64,000 nucleotides of DNA from Phyllostachys edulis (Eukaryota > Streptophyta > Magnoliopsida > Poales > Poaceae): NCBI GenBank assembly GCA_036346405.1, contig CM070551.1, forward strand, positions 59,972,488-60,036,487, written 5' to 3'. The translations under genes were made by a program, and so were the position numbers. Below the pieces are notes generated by a model. The model ran no database searches. It saw only the letters and a program-made list of their open reading frames with translations, and was not told where the DNA came from. Below, piece by piece: positions 11,669 through 22,080 of the stretch (position 1 is its first letter; every line of letters begins with the position of its first letter).

Positions 11669-12305
11669 GGTGACGGAGAGCAGCGGTTGTGTCTAGAAAA
11701 AGGAAATACAGGTATTTCAGAGGACAATAAACATCTACTACCAACAGGATATTTCCACTTCATAAATAATATCTATAAAATTCCTGCGTGGCACACAAGC
11801 AATAAATTGGACATCTAACAAACTTAAATTATAAGAAAAGATGCCTATTTATGAGGCGGCTCATGCTTTCTTAAATATAAGCCACGTTTTTTTTTATCTA
11901 GATCAAAATCGGAATCGCATACACATCAAAGCTAATCCAAAGAATAAGAAAATCGACTCAGTGTTAACAAAAAATCAGATAAGGTACAAACAGCAAAGCC
12001 GATAAAAAGAATTGAGAATGTTGATTGGGCCATCTGGATTGGGATAGGATCTACAGTGCCATTACATTAGGAGCGATCTACACCGTCCGATAAAAAAAAC
12101 AAATGTCCAGATCAATTGCTATAGTATTTTTGCTATCTAGAATCTCTTTTACATATTGCACTGCTGCGTTATTTTACTAAAATATACTATAGCCTGCAGG
12201 ACACTGTTCATACAATGTTCCTCTAAAATAACACAGGATCCGGATCCAATCCCTTTCCCCTTATTGTCATGGATAGATCAACTCTATTTATAGGTCCATA
12301 GATAT
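11669..12305. other. AT-rich intergenic stretch
   Basis: No gene or clear element. A segment around 12030-12130 (ATCTACAGTGCCATTACATTAGG...CACCGTCCGAT) looks repetitive, but its limits cannot be set from this window. Confidence 0.3.
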
Positions 12306-12388
12306 GGCATATATAATAGTACAGACAGCTGCTGTCTATAGCAATTCTTTATGTCACCTGTAAACAGCACTAAAGATAGCTTATATAA

Positions 12389-12957
12389 GGGCATGTACAA
12401 TGGTACAGACAGCTGTTGTCTATAACAACTCTCCATGTCACCTATAAACAGTACTAAAGATAGCTCATACAATGGTACAGACAGCTGCTGTCTTTTTAGT
12501 TGCCTTTATAGAACACACAATTTTTTAATACTTATCTTGTTTCTCAAGATACAGTCGACTACATGATTGTAGACAACATATTTCTCTCTTTTCATTCTCT
12601 TTTATCCACGTCAGCAAAAATTCTACGTAACAATGACTATAGACGACTGACATAAGGGCATGTACAATGGTACAGACAGCTACTGTTTGTACCAACTCTC
12701 CATATCACCTGTAGACAACACTAAAGATAACTCATACAATGGTACAGACAGCTGCTGTCTTTTTAGTTGTTTCTATAGAACACACAATCTTTTAATGTTT
12801 TTCTTGTTTCTTGTGATACAGTTGACTACAGAATTGTAGACATCATCTTTCTCTCTTCATTCTCTTTCATCCACATTAGCAAAAATCCTACGTGACAACG
12901 ACTATAGACGGCTAACATGAGCCCATTGTACATGCTCTAAACCCATTGTATATGTTC
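12389..12957. mobile_element. Tourist-like MITE 1 (contains MITE 2)
   Basis: Starts GGGCATGTACAATGG and ends CCATTGTATATGTTC, inverted termini. TAA flanks both sides (12386-12388 and 12958-12960), the target duplication of PIF/Harbinger elements. Removing MITE 2 and one TAA leaves about 284 bp, nearly the same size as MITE 2. Confidence 0.8.
12656..12937. mobile_element. Tourist-like MITE 2, nested in MITE 1
   Basis: 282 bp with inverted ends GGGCATGTACAATGG and CCATTGTACATGCTC and TAA duplications at 12653-12655 and 12938-12940. Bases before and after it join to restore the right-hand tail of MITE 1. No coding capacity. Confidence 0.88.
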
Positions 12958-13424
12958 TAATGGGTTGTGGTGATACAGTCAGCTATAGGATTGTATACAA
13001 CACACAATCTTTTAATGCTTTCCTTGATTCTGGTGATACAATCGGCTACAGGATTGTAGACAGCATATTTCTCTCTCTTCATTCTCTTTCATTCACGTCA
13101 ATTTAAATCCCACATGACAGAGACTATAAACAGCTGATATAAATCTATTGTACACGATCTTACTGCAACAATGAAACGGACAGCTTATGCACGCAAAATG
13201 TAAATCGAAAAACACGGCGAGTGTCGGATAAATTGACTTGATAATAATATCATGGAGCAAAGTCCAAAACTTATTAGCGTCATCACATTAGGCTGGGACG
13301 CTGGGTACTATCACAGTACCCATGAAAAGGAGGAAGCATGGTAATAGTAAACACGTACAGCAAGTTCACCACAGGAGCCAAAAAAAACTTGGAGCCGAGC
13401 TGCTTTGCTCTTCTTCAATCTTGG

Positions 13425-13430
13425 TTTATT
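13425..13430 (-). terminator. Candidate polyadenylation signal of the isomerase gene
   Basis: AATAAA on the minus strand, 42 bp past the stop codon of the isomerase gene, a suitable place for a plant near-upstream poly(A) element. Confidence 0.5.
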
Positions 13431-13471
13431 GTCATCTCGTGTGCCGATTCCTTCGCCGTTGGCGCCGGCGT

Positions 13472-14287
13472 CTACTTCTTGTTGAGCACGGCCACGGTGC
13501 CGTCCTTCTTGGCGACGATCACCGAGGTGGCCATGCCAAGAAACATGCCGTGCTCGACGACGCCGGTGATCCGGAGCAGGCGGTCGCTGACCTCGCGCAG
13601 GTCGCCGTGTATGCCGTCCTCGAAGAACATCTCCACGATGTAGTTGCCGTTGTCCGTGACGAACGGCACCTCCTGCTCGCTGCCGTCCTTGGGCCTGGCC
13701 GTCCTGAGCCTGGCGTGGAAGCCGGGCAATTTGTCGAACACCTTGCGGATGAGATCGAGGGTGTGGGCGCAGCCGAATGGGACGACCTCGACGGGCACGG
13801 CGCCGGTGCAGCCGAGGCGCGGGACTAGCTTGGACTCGTCGACGATGACAACGAAGCGATCCCCGGCGCCCTCGATCATCTTCTCACGGAGGAGTGAGCC
13901 GCCGCGGCCCTTGACGAGGTTGAGCTCCGGGTCGACCTCGTCGGCGCCGTCGATGGAGAGGTGGATCTCCGCGTCCGCCCCGAGCGGGAGCAGCGGGATC
14001 CCGACGCGGGCCGCGTGCGCCTCCGTCTTGAGGGAGGTGGGCACCCCGGCGACGCCCCGGAGCGCGCCTCCGCGGAGGAGGTCACCCAGGCGGTCCAGCG
14101 CGTGCGCGGCCGTGGAGCCCGTGCCGAGCCCCAGCGTCATCCCGGGCTCCACCATCTCCACCGCGAGGTGCGCCGCGACGCGCTTCAGGTCCTCCTGCGT
14201 CAGCAGCGCCGCCGCCGCTGCCGCCGGCGGCGGCTTTGGGGAGGCGGGCGCGTCGAGGGTTGGCGGCGGCGAGGCGGCGCTGCCCAT
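13472..14287 (-). CDS. Ribose-5-phosphate isomerase (RpiA type)
   Basis: 271 residues in a single exon. The enzyme interconverts ribose-5-phosphate and ribulose-5-phosphate in the non-oxidative pentose phosphate pathway and Calvin cycle. Family signatures are all present: phosphate-binding GLGTGSTA (53-60), SIDGADEVDP (111-120), KGRGG (126-130), REKM with the presumed catalytic Glu (134-137), DNGNYI (212-217) and GVVEHGMF (242-249). Length matches plant RpiA proteins. The ATG at 14287 was chosen because residue 2 onward fits the family, it has G at -3 and +4, and it follows a plausible 5' UTR. The frame stays open for 64 more codons upstream to an ATG at 14479. The N-terminus is alanine/proline-rich. 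GC content is very high, as in many intronless grass genes. No defects were seen. Confidence 0.96.
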   Translation of the reverse strand: MGSAASPPPTLDAPASPKPPPAAAAAALLTQEDLKRVAAHLAVEMVEPGMTLGLGTGSTAAHALDRLGDLLRGGALRGVAGVPTSLKTEAHAARVGIPLLPLGADAEIHLSIDGADEVDPELNLVKGRGGSLLREKMIEGAGDRFVVIVDESKLVPRLGCTGAVPVEVVPFGCAHTLDLIRKVFDKLPGFHARLRTARPKDGSEQEVPFVTDNGNYIVEMFFEDGIHGDLREVSDRLLRITGVVEHGMFLGMATSVIVAKKDGTVAVLNKK

Positions 14288-14465
14288 TGCGAGGTGGGGA
14301 GTGGGGTTTCTTGGAGGGATTGGGTTGGGAGTGGGAACGGGAGGTGGGGAAGGATTTGGTTTTATGATTTTGGGGGAGATTTTTTTGGGAAGGAGGCGGG
14401 AAGCGGGAGAGGTGAGGATTGGAGGACAGAGAGAGAATCGGCGAGAATGTAGGCGATGCTGCGAG

Positions 14466-14474
14466 CATTTATGG
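14466..14474 (-). promoter_or_regulatory. Possible TATA box of the isomerase gene
   Basis: CATAAATG on the minus strand, about 180 bp before the preferred ATG. It is followed by a C/T-rich tract typical of a grass 5' UTR. If this is the TATA box, the ATG at 14479 lies upstream of transcription and is not used. Confidence 0.4.
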
Positions 14475-14582
14475 CGCATCGGAATGCGTGAAAGACCGGG
14501 CGCTTATTCAAATCGGGGCGAAACATTCCTGCTCAAGGGTCTCAGTCTTGTTGAGTTTTTTCTTTCTAAATTAACATGATTC

Positions 14583-15480
14583 AATATTATTTTAGTTATA
14601 ACTTGGAATTATTTTTAGTGCTGAGATAACAAACCGACTCGGTGGAATCAAATTTCATTTTAAATCAACTCATTTCATATTTAATTAATTAACGGCTGTA
14701 ATTAGAATAATTTTAAATCGAACCAAGGCCAAGTAACGAGTTTTTTTCCACTCGTGCCCCACGAATATTTTATTGGATTTTTCTCTAGCAAATAAACAAC
14801 TTAGCTTGAGCTGATAGGGCCTGATGGCAAGAAATCTTAAAAGTCGGAGTCTGTGTAGAATGTTGGAATTTTATATAAAATGGTTCAATTTTCACATGAA
14901 TCTAAAAAAATCATGTTCTAAACAGGCGTTAATGTTTTAATGATTTCTCAGCGTTGTATCCGAACGTGTATATTGCCTTGTCGGTAAAGTAGGATAGGAA
15001 GAGGTAGCAAGTGATGTTAATATTATATTATTTATAATTTGGAATTATTTTTAGAACTGAGCTGACAAGCTAGGCACAGCCAGAGTTAAGTCTAATTTCA
15101 TTCGAAATAAATTTATTTCGTGTTTAATGAATTAACAAGTGTAATTAGAGTAAGTTTGAACCGAGACAACGAGGCCCACTAACATGCTTTTTTCCACCCG
15201 TGCGATTGTGCCCCACGAATTTTTTACTGGAATTTTCTCTAGCAAATAAACAACTTAGCTTGAGTTGGTAGGGTCTGATGGTAGTAAGAAATCTTAAAAG
15301 ATCGATTTAGAGTTTGTGTAGAAAGTAGGAATTTCGTATGGAACAGTTCAGTTTTCACGTGGATCTAAAAAAATACGTTCTAAATAGGCCTTAATGTTTT
15401 AATGGCATCTAAGCGTTGTATCCAAACGTGTATATTGCCATGCCGGTAAGGTAGGATTGGAAGAGGTACTAAGTGACGTT
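14583..15480. repeat. Tandem duplication upstream of the isomerase gene
   Basis: Copy 1 (14583-15018) and copy 2 (15019-15480) align throughout. Shared blocks include TTGGAATTATTTTTAG, TTCCACTCGTGCCCCACGAA (slightly altered in copy 2), CTAGCAAATAAACAACTTAG and CGAACGTGTATATTGCC. They differ by scattered substitutions and small indels, so the duplication is not recent. No coding frame. Confidence 0.85.
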
Positions 15481-15493
15481 AAGTACGCGGAAT

Positions 15494-15648
15494 CAGGGTA
15501 GAGTTGGGTCTCCGGCCTCCGGTGCAATGGCCCGAGATCTAGGATCAAAAGTCTATGTAAAAATCATCGAAATATCAGTAAAATACAACTTTAGATCAAA
15601 AGTAGCTGGGCCGGTCCGAGGCTTGGCCTGTGGCCAGCTCCGTCCCTG
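15494..15648. mobile_element. Miniature hAT element
   Basis: 155 bp, starting CAGGGTAGAG and ending CTCCGTCCCTG, bounded by a perfect 8-bp target duplication CGCGGAAT (15486-15493 and 15649-15656). CA...TG ends and an 8-bp duplication define the hAT superfamily. Non-coding. It abuts the end of the duplicated promoter segment. Confidence 0.85.
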
Positions 15649-15771
15649 CGCGGAATCATGAAGGAATGTAGAATATAAGACATATTACGTACCCTTTTGC
15701 CATGCATCTAGCGCTAGTCTAGCGAGAAAATCAGTGTAGTCAATTATTTCCCAATAATTATGTAGAATATA

Positions 15772-16164
15772 CATGTCATTGGATTAACCACCGGACGAAT
15801 TTGCACACAAGGGCGGAAAATCAGGAGGAGCTACAGGAGGGGGCCAAGCTGCTCGAACAGGTGGCATCTGAAGTCTTCACGGCCATAAGAGGATGGCGAC
15901 CGACGGTGCCAAGAATTACGGGAGGCCCGGGGATGGTGAGCACATGGAGATGCTGAAAAACCAGCGATGCCAGTAGTTTGTAGATTATTTCAGAAGTGAT
16001 CTATGTATTGTTTTGATTCATTCTGCTCTATCTGTGTGTCGAGATGCAAGACTGTTATGCATTGTTCTTTTTTTTTTCAGTTGCTTGTACGAACCTCGTA
16101 GCGGATCTAATCGGTTTCTAATAATAGAAATCGCAAGGCTTTGGCCTTTCATACTCTAAAAAAA
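15772..16164 (+). mobile_element. 5'-truncated LINE-like insertion with poly(A)
   Basis: A 393-bp plus-strand insertion ending in a short A run and flanked by a 15-bp near-perfect duplication ATTATGT(A/T)GAATATA (15757-15771 and 16165-16179), the signature of target-primed reverse transcription. A frame from about 15825 reads to TGA at 15957 and ends VPRITGGPGMVSTWRC, which resembles the C-terminal end of a plant LINE ORF2; that similarity is only suggestive. Confidence 0.65.
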
Positions 16165-16179
16165 ATTATGTTGAATATA

Positions 16180-16829
16180 TTATTAACAGAATTTTGGATA
16201 AAAAATAACGATAGATACTATTATATAAACCTTCAGCGACTCTCTTTTCCTGCCGTGCATGATTCATGATGTTCGAAACCTAATAAGAAGGAATGATAGA
16301 ACGATCCATGCTGCTGGAACCATGATAGAGACTATAACAGCGTGATTCATGCTTGATTTGGACTGCGTTGAGTACTGATAACCTTCACAAGGATGCAGCT
16401 CACTCCTTAACAACCATTTGTTTCTAGGATCGATGCAAAATTTTCGTCTATAGAAGTAGCACCAGACTGCTATGACAGACAAATTCGACCTAAGCCCCCA
16501 AACATCAGTGAGACAATCTCACAGCAAATGTATTTTTGAAACTATGAATTTTTTCCTAATGTTATGAATGGAGCGAGAGTCCTTTCGAATTGCTGGCTGT
16601 CTTATTTACGTTCTTAAACTTCAGTTTAGCTTGGCATATCCGTAAGTTACTTAATTACATCAAGTAAAACTCACTTGTTCGATTCAGGAATTGTTTTAAA
16701 AAAACAATGTAAGTCCTATAAAATTCATATCCAATTTCTGCATTCCCAACGAAGCCTAAAAATGATCGGGTAAAGTCCTCGAACTTACGGGACACAAATC
16801 GCAGAACTCATCCACCTGTTCATCTTCAC
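16180..16829. other. Spacer without recognised gene
   Basis: AT-rich sequence with no credible coding frame, RNA gene or bounded element. Confidence 0.4.
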
Positions 16830-18568
16830 AGGTCTATCTGACTTCTTGTTGGTGGACTTCGTTTACTAGTCAAGCTTTTCTATGTTAACCGTCAGGCTCG
16901 TCGCAGGTGAGTTCTTACTTACCAAATTAATGTCCAAAAGAATATGCTCTTGTGTTTAAATTTACAGTCTAATTTTCACATCCGTGTATGTGCGTGTGTC
17001 AAGTGTCAACATGTTCCTTTGAACGAACCTGAGTAGTCCAGCAGCACAATCTGCACCTTGTGAAATGCTTAGTCAGACAAATGAAGATGTATATCCAAGT
17101 TATGTTCTGGCCAAAGCTTTGTTCATTCAACTGCCTCTTGTTCAGGATTTTTTCAAAAAATTAATTTCTCCAAGAAGTTCCATTGTATACAAGAGTAGTA
17201 CATAACTATCAAAGGTTCAGCTATATTATGGATGTTCCCAGCTTCCCTGTTGCTAACAAACATTACTTATGTTTATATTTTGGGGGTTAGGTGAGTTTGG
17301 CTCATGGTTTACTGGAGTTTTTTTTTCCCCAAATTTTTTTTCTAAGAATGACCGACCACAAACAACTGGTAGCGCTTTCCCACTATATAAGTTCTTTCCA
17401 AAAAATAAAAGGCACAAATTTGATGTACATCGAGGGGCTGATTTACAACCATCAACTACTTGACTACCAACAATGATGCATCAAGATTTGTGCAATTAAG
17501 TTTTTTAGGATAGCCTAAGAGCACCATTCTTTTTTTTTACATTGGGTTTTCTTCTTTTTTGAACTGCTCCTTTTCTTCTTTGCATTTTCTTTACTATAAG
17601 GATGATAAGAAAACTTTATTGCATGGTACTATGGTAGCACCATAATTTTTAATTTCGAAATGTAAAAATCTTTCCTGCACGAACAAACGCCTCTCCGGTA
17701 CCTGGAGATCTTAGGGCTTATTTGCAATAGAGGTTCTAGAGGCATTTTTGCACGAACTAAATCCTATAGGAAACTTTCTTTTACGGTCATTTGGAACACA
17801 TAAAGGGGGCTCCCAACAAGGTTCAAGAAAGCACTAGGCGCTAGTCGGGTGGTGATGTGGCACCTAGCGCCTATGCGGAGGCTGGGCGGCCGACTAGCAG
17901 TAGGTAGCAGCAGCTAGCAACAGGCAACGGAGCAATAGGCGGCGGCAACGGCAGAAGGTGAAAGGGAAGCGTAGTGTCGATCGCAAACTATCTCGGCCCA
18001 CTCAGCCCAACTGTCGATCGCAAGGTAAGGCTCAGCAACCACCTTATCCATTCGCAACTCCCCCTCGTTCGCATCGTCTTCCTTCTCCTTCGCACCGACT
18101 CACATTATCTTCCTCCTTTCTCCTTCACATTGACGAGCTGAGCCAGATCCCGACAATCTCGCCACCGGCCCGAGCTCCGCGTGCACCACCGCCGCCCCTA
18201 CCGCTTTCTTCTTCCTCTCTAGCGCTGCTCCGCACGCCTCCACCCCCACCCCCACTTCCACCACCCGCAGCTGGTGAGCTTGATTCGGCGGTGCGACCTC
18301 GATTGGGCGGCGGATATGACGGCGGCGATCTCGATTCGACAGCCGGCGAGCTCGATTTGGCGACGGAGATGACGGCGGTGAGCTCGATTCGGCGGCTGGG
18401 ATGTCCGAAACCCCTCGGCGCCCACCTCGGCGCCGCCTCACCAAGTGCCGCCCAAGCCGCCTTGGACCGACTTTGACTGACTAGGTCCTAGGCGGCCCGA
18501 CCGCCTAGTCGGCCGCCTGCCTCGAAGTCGTGGCGGCAGGCTGCCGTCGACCGCCTAGGCGGTGCCTA

Positions 18569-19970
18569 CAGTGGCGGAGCCAGGAATTTAGCAATGGGGG
18601 TGCACACTTTAAGGTTGAAAAAAAATCTTGTACGATACATATGTAATTTCAAAAGTCAAACACAATTACACAAAAGAGTTCGAAATTAGTTAACAATGCA
18701 ATACAAATAGTTCAAATAAAATCTTACATAAATAAAAGAGTCTTAAATAGCTAATGAAAATCACAATACCACACGACGTGATCTCATTCCTTGGAAGCAC
18801 TTGATTATATCATCATCACTAATCTTCGAGAAGATATCTCACTCTATAAAGGTGACTAAACAATCATTCAGTACTTAATTGCTCATACTATTTCCCAACT
18901 TGTTCTTCACAAGATTCATCATCGAAAATACTCTTTCAACGCTCGCCGTTGCCACCAGTAGAAGCAATACCAATTTGAGAAGCAAGCATACCGACCTATA
19001 AATATCATACTTTCTTGTTTCAATAAGCTTAGTAGAAAGCTCATCGAGATTCTTTAGGCCCTTAAATTTATCATCGCTTCGCATATCATCAATGAAGTTA
19101 TCAAGTTGGAAAGAAAGTCTCATTAAATCTGTGCTTGAAAAATCATTGGGATAAAAGTTGGCAAGGCTAAGCACTCTGTCCCTATCATAAGAAGAAAATG
19201 AATTCAGATAATTTAAAGCGGACATGCAAACAAGCAACTCCATATTAGCCTTGTCAAACTGATTGTCAAGCTCTTAGAGAACATTATCAATGATGCCAAG
19301 ATACACTTCTCTTCTAAAATGATCATCATTTGTTTGTTTTGGGTAAAAACGTGATGATCTTCCATAAGGCACATGTCTACCATTCAGCTTAGGAACTTTG
19401 ATGCCATATTTAGTGCAAAATGATGTTACCTTTTCGTGAAGAAATTCTTCTCACCCATCATACCTCATTCATTGCATTCTATCATTAGCTAAATTAACAA
19501 GTGCTATAGCATTAATAATATCTTGGTCTCTCTTTTGCAAAAACAGACAACTCATCTGTGTATCTAAGTATGACAAGCATCAAGTGCGCATTGAAAACAA
19601 AGTCAAATGACTTAAAGGCTCCCACCATAGCATGTATTTTTGACCAATCATTCTTATGTGAGGAGTCTTTTCCAAGCTGTATGAGTACTTTGCGGATTGT
19701 TGAATATATACCAATAATATGCAAAATAGTTCTATAATGAAAACGGTAAGGAGTGTCACTGGGCCTAGCTAACCCTATCTCTTGATTTAATCCCCGTCCA
19801 TTTTCTATCTCACTCAATTCTAATACTTTCAAAACTTTTTGGGTTGAATTGCTGAAATTTGGCCAATACAAATACCAATTACTCATATATATATATAGTT
19901 CAAAAAAATTACACAATTTTTTTGGGGTGTCTGTGCACCACATGACCCCCCCCCCCCCCCCGCGCCCATG
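18569..19970 (-). mobile_element. hAT transposon nested in the outer hAT
   Basis: 1402 bp. Starts CAGTGGCGGAGCC, a terminus typical of TTF/ZMYM-type plant hATs, and ends with a decayed CGCGCCCATG. Both sides carry the 8-bp duplication GGTGCCTA (18561-18568 and 19971-19978). It holds remnants of a minus-strand transposase, and an unbroken run of 16 C just before the right end (19946-19961). Confidence 0.88.
18875..19840 (-). pseudogene. hAT transposase remnant with C-terminal dimerisation domain
   Basis: The minus-strand fragment 19243-18875 ends VATASVERVFSMMNLVKNKL, the hAT dimerisation signature. An upstream piece (about 19840-19512) carries GLNQEIGLARPSDTPYRFHYRT and FDFVFNAHLMLVILRYTDELS, matching the region before it in TTF-type (ZMYM1-like) hAT transposases. 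Stops and frameshifts separate them and the N-terminal zinc-finger part is absent. Confidence 0.82.
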
Positions 19971-20593
19971 GGTGCCTAGATTTTTGGAACCTTGGCTCCC
20001 AACGAAGCAAAGTAAACACCATTTGCATACAACATGTGCATGCAAATAGTTAACACGATGCACACGATCAATGTTTTCTTTGATAATTTTTCAGCTAGAC
20101 AAAAAGATTAAGATTACCACCAGCAGCAGAAGAAGCATAGTAGCAGCATACGTGTTCGCAAAAAAAGATCGTGATTGGGCTTGCCGCGGCCAGTCTGGGC
20201 CAGGACACGCTGATTGGGCTTGACGCATCCCGGTGGCGAGGAACCTCTCAGGCCCCGTCGCTACTTGTCTGCTGCTCGCCGCGCATTGACGCCGCCCGTC
20301 GCCTGGCTCCTCTCGACAATGGCTATCCTCGAGGCCAGTCACATTGACGCCGACGCCGTCAGCTTGGAGCCGTGGCCCGAGATAAGCGCCTCGCGCCACC
20401 GAGATTGAACTTTCTCGCCGCAGCCGCCACTGTGCCGTCCACTCTCACCCGTCGCCCTCTGCTCGCTCGCCGTCGACGAAATTGCCCCGCCGTCACCGCT
20501 CGGGCTGAAAGGGCGGAGGCGGCACCGTCCACTGTCACCCGTCGCCCTCTGCTCGCTCGCCGTCACCGCTCGGGCTGAAAGGGTCTCCTTTTC

Positions 20594-21864
20594 TGTCAGA
20601 TCCGGCTAGGATCTAATCCAACTCACAAAATGATCCGTAAAAACCCTACCGAAAACTAATACAAGAACAGAGTTTCTGTAAGAGTTTGGAAGGAATCGGA
20701 GGCAACAAAAATAGGTTCTAGCTACCGTAGGCTATGCTAATGACACTGAGAATATGCTCTTCATCCTTGCTTTCATTTCACGCCACAAGAGCTTAAATAC
20801 ACAGTTTCCACCGCGGGTTACAGAGTGCAAGCAGAGTTACTAGAACTAAAAACAGAAATTCACTCGAAAATGACAAAACATATGTTGTCTACCGTCACTA
20901 CTACAGAAAATATCTTCATATACGGTTCAAAAACGTCATTACAGACGGTTTCGTGAGCCGTCTGAGTTTATGGGTCAGTAATAACATGAGGTTATCACAG
21001 ACGGTTTTTGAACCGTCTGTGAAAAAGCTATCACAGACGGTTCTGAACAAGAACCTAAGACGGTTCTGAACAAGGACCGTCTGTGATAAGTAATTATTAC
21101 AGACGGTTCTTGTTCAGAGCCGTCTGTGATAGTTTTTTCTATTACAAAAAATCGGATTTTGAGTCAAACCAATCAATTGCTAGACAGTAGTTTCCATATG
21201 TAACCTCTAGCAAGACAACTAAAATCCAATTAAAATTCTGATAGCAAACACATTATAGGAAAGAGAAACCAAAAGGTTTCACAATGTCCTCTCCGAATGG
21301 GAAAAAAAGAATAAAGTTACAAAGTTAAACTAATTAGAAACAATCTATGCCTCCAAGCTCCTGAAGAACTCTTCGGCTTCTTGTATTGGTCTTGTGATCT
21401 CCTCTTTGTACCTCACCAGCATATCACAAGCTGTTCTTGTATATCGTCCGAGTTCAACTCAAGCTCGTCGGTAAGGAGAGACGACTAAAAACCTCCGGCG
21501 GCGCTCCGACCCTTGGTAGATACTTCACAGACGGTTTTCAACACAAACCGTCTGTGATATTACTTCTTCACAGACGGTTTTTAGCGCAGCCAGTAACACA
21601 TATGGTCACTAAACCAAAACCGTCTGTGATTGTATTTAATACAGATGGTTTTGGTCAACCGTCTGTGATGAGGCGTCTAGTATTAGCATTTTTGTAGTAG
21701 TGCGTGTGCCATATGCGAAATAGTAGCTTTTGCACCATGGGATTTAGCCTTCATCACCGCACCCTGCATCTTGGCTGTTGATCGTCTTTGAAGTGAAATC
21801 ACCCAAGCGTTATCTTGGCTGTCGACTTCTCCTTGAATCCTCTTGATGAACTGAAATCCTGACA
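20594..21864 (-). repeat. 3' LTR of the chromovirus (contains a CACTA element)
   Basis: Starts TGTCAGATCC and ends CCTGACA on the plus strand. Removing the CACTA element and its duplicated 3 bp leaves about 461 bp. On the minus strand it is preceded by TTGAGAGGGCGGCA, a degenerate polypurine tract, just after the chromodomain stop codon. Confidence 0.75.
20896..21702. mobile_element. Non-autonomous CACTA element
   Basis: 807 bp with ends CACTACTACAGAAAA...TTTTTGTAGTAGTG and 3-bp duplications CGT (20893-20895 and 21703-21705). Both subterminal regions carry many ACAGACGGTT / AACCGTCTGT motifs in both orientations, the usual transposase-binding arrays of CACTA elements. No transposase coding. 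Confidence 0.93.
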
Positions 21865-21893
21865 ATGCCGCCCTCTCAAGATCAACCTTGTCC

Positions 21894-22080
21894 TCAAGGT
21901 TGAAATTCTGAGAATTCTCTTTGTAGGAATGTCACATCCTCCCATGATGAGTCCTTCAAAGCTAAATTCTGCCATTGTATCAGCCATTGCGCCACCACAG
22001 AGTTCCTGCAAGGTATAATTCTTCGGTTCAGTATTGCCAAGGGCTCTATCCTGATCTTCCTGTTGAAGAATCTAGACCCG
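21894..22080 (-). pseudogene. Chromodomain end of the chromovirus polyprotein
   Basis: 62 open codons then TGA at 21894. The motif run ILNRRIIPCRNSVVAQWL, then IQWQNLALKDSSWED and LQREF, matches the C-terminal chromodomain that follows integrase in chromoviruses and guides insertion. It was separated from the integrase by the SIRE-like LTR at 22081. Confidence 0.8.

Larger units (their letters stand above)
12306..13168. mobile_element. Outermost, oldest Tourist-like MITE (interrupted)
   Basis: The left half (12306-12385) resembles the starts of the two better copies (TACAGACAGCTGCTGTCTATA). The right half (12961-13168) resembles their ends, closing with CTATTGTACACGATCT, a decayed form of CCATTGTACATGCTC. 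The other two MITEs lie between the halves. Part of the right half is itself duplicated (two GGTGATACA tracts), so its history may include a further rearrangement. Confidence 0.5.
17817..19994. mobile_element. Non-autonomous hAT element (outer), CTAGGCG family
   Basis: Inverted ends CAAGGTTC...GAACCTTG and an exact 8-bp target duplication GCTCCCAA (17809-17816 and 19995-20002). The empty site is visible in the related repeat at 35148-35156. Without the inner hAT it is about 768 bp. It is rich in CTAGGCG-type subterminal motifs (17845-17900 and 18478-18560), with a GC-rich middle containing repeated GAGCTCGATTCGGCGG units (about 18270-18400). No transposase of its own. Confidence 0.92.
16830..20593. 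repeat. Unclassified repeat beta, copy 1 (split by hAT elements)
   Basis: 16830-17816 joined to 20003-20593 aligns with 34168-35430 plus 38286-38400, and its first part with 62986-63580. Landmarks are GGTCTATCTGACTTCTTG, CTTAGTCAGACAAATGAAGATG, CATCGAGG...GGTTTACAACCATCAACTAC and TTGATAATTTTTCAGCTAGAC. The uninterrupted copy at 35148 supplies the empty site for the hAT insertion. The repeat has no clear coding frame. The GC-rich end (20200-20593) contains two copies of a CACCCGTCGCCCTCTGCTCG block. Confidence 0.8.

Noticed and set aside
13644..14579. 311-codon plus-strand open frame
   Set aside because: It is antisense to the isomerase gene; long antisense frames are common in very GC-rich coding DNA and this one shows no domain.
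17958..18476. 172-codon Pro/Ser/Ala-rich open frame
   Set aside because: Lies wholly inside the non-autonomous hAT; low-complexity GC-rich translation in several overlapping frames, no domain.
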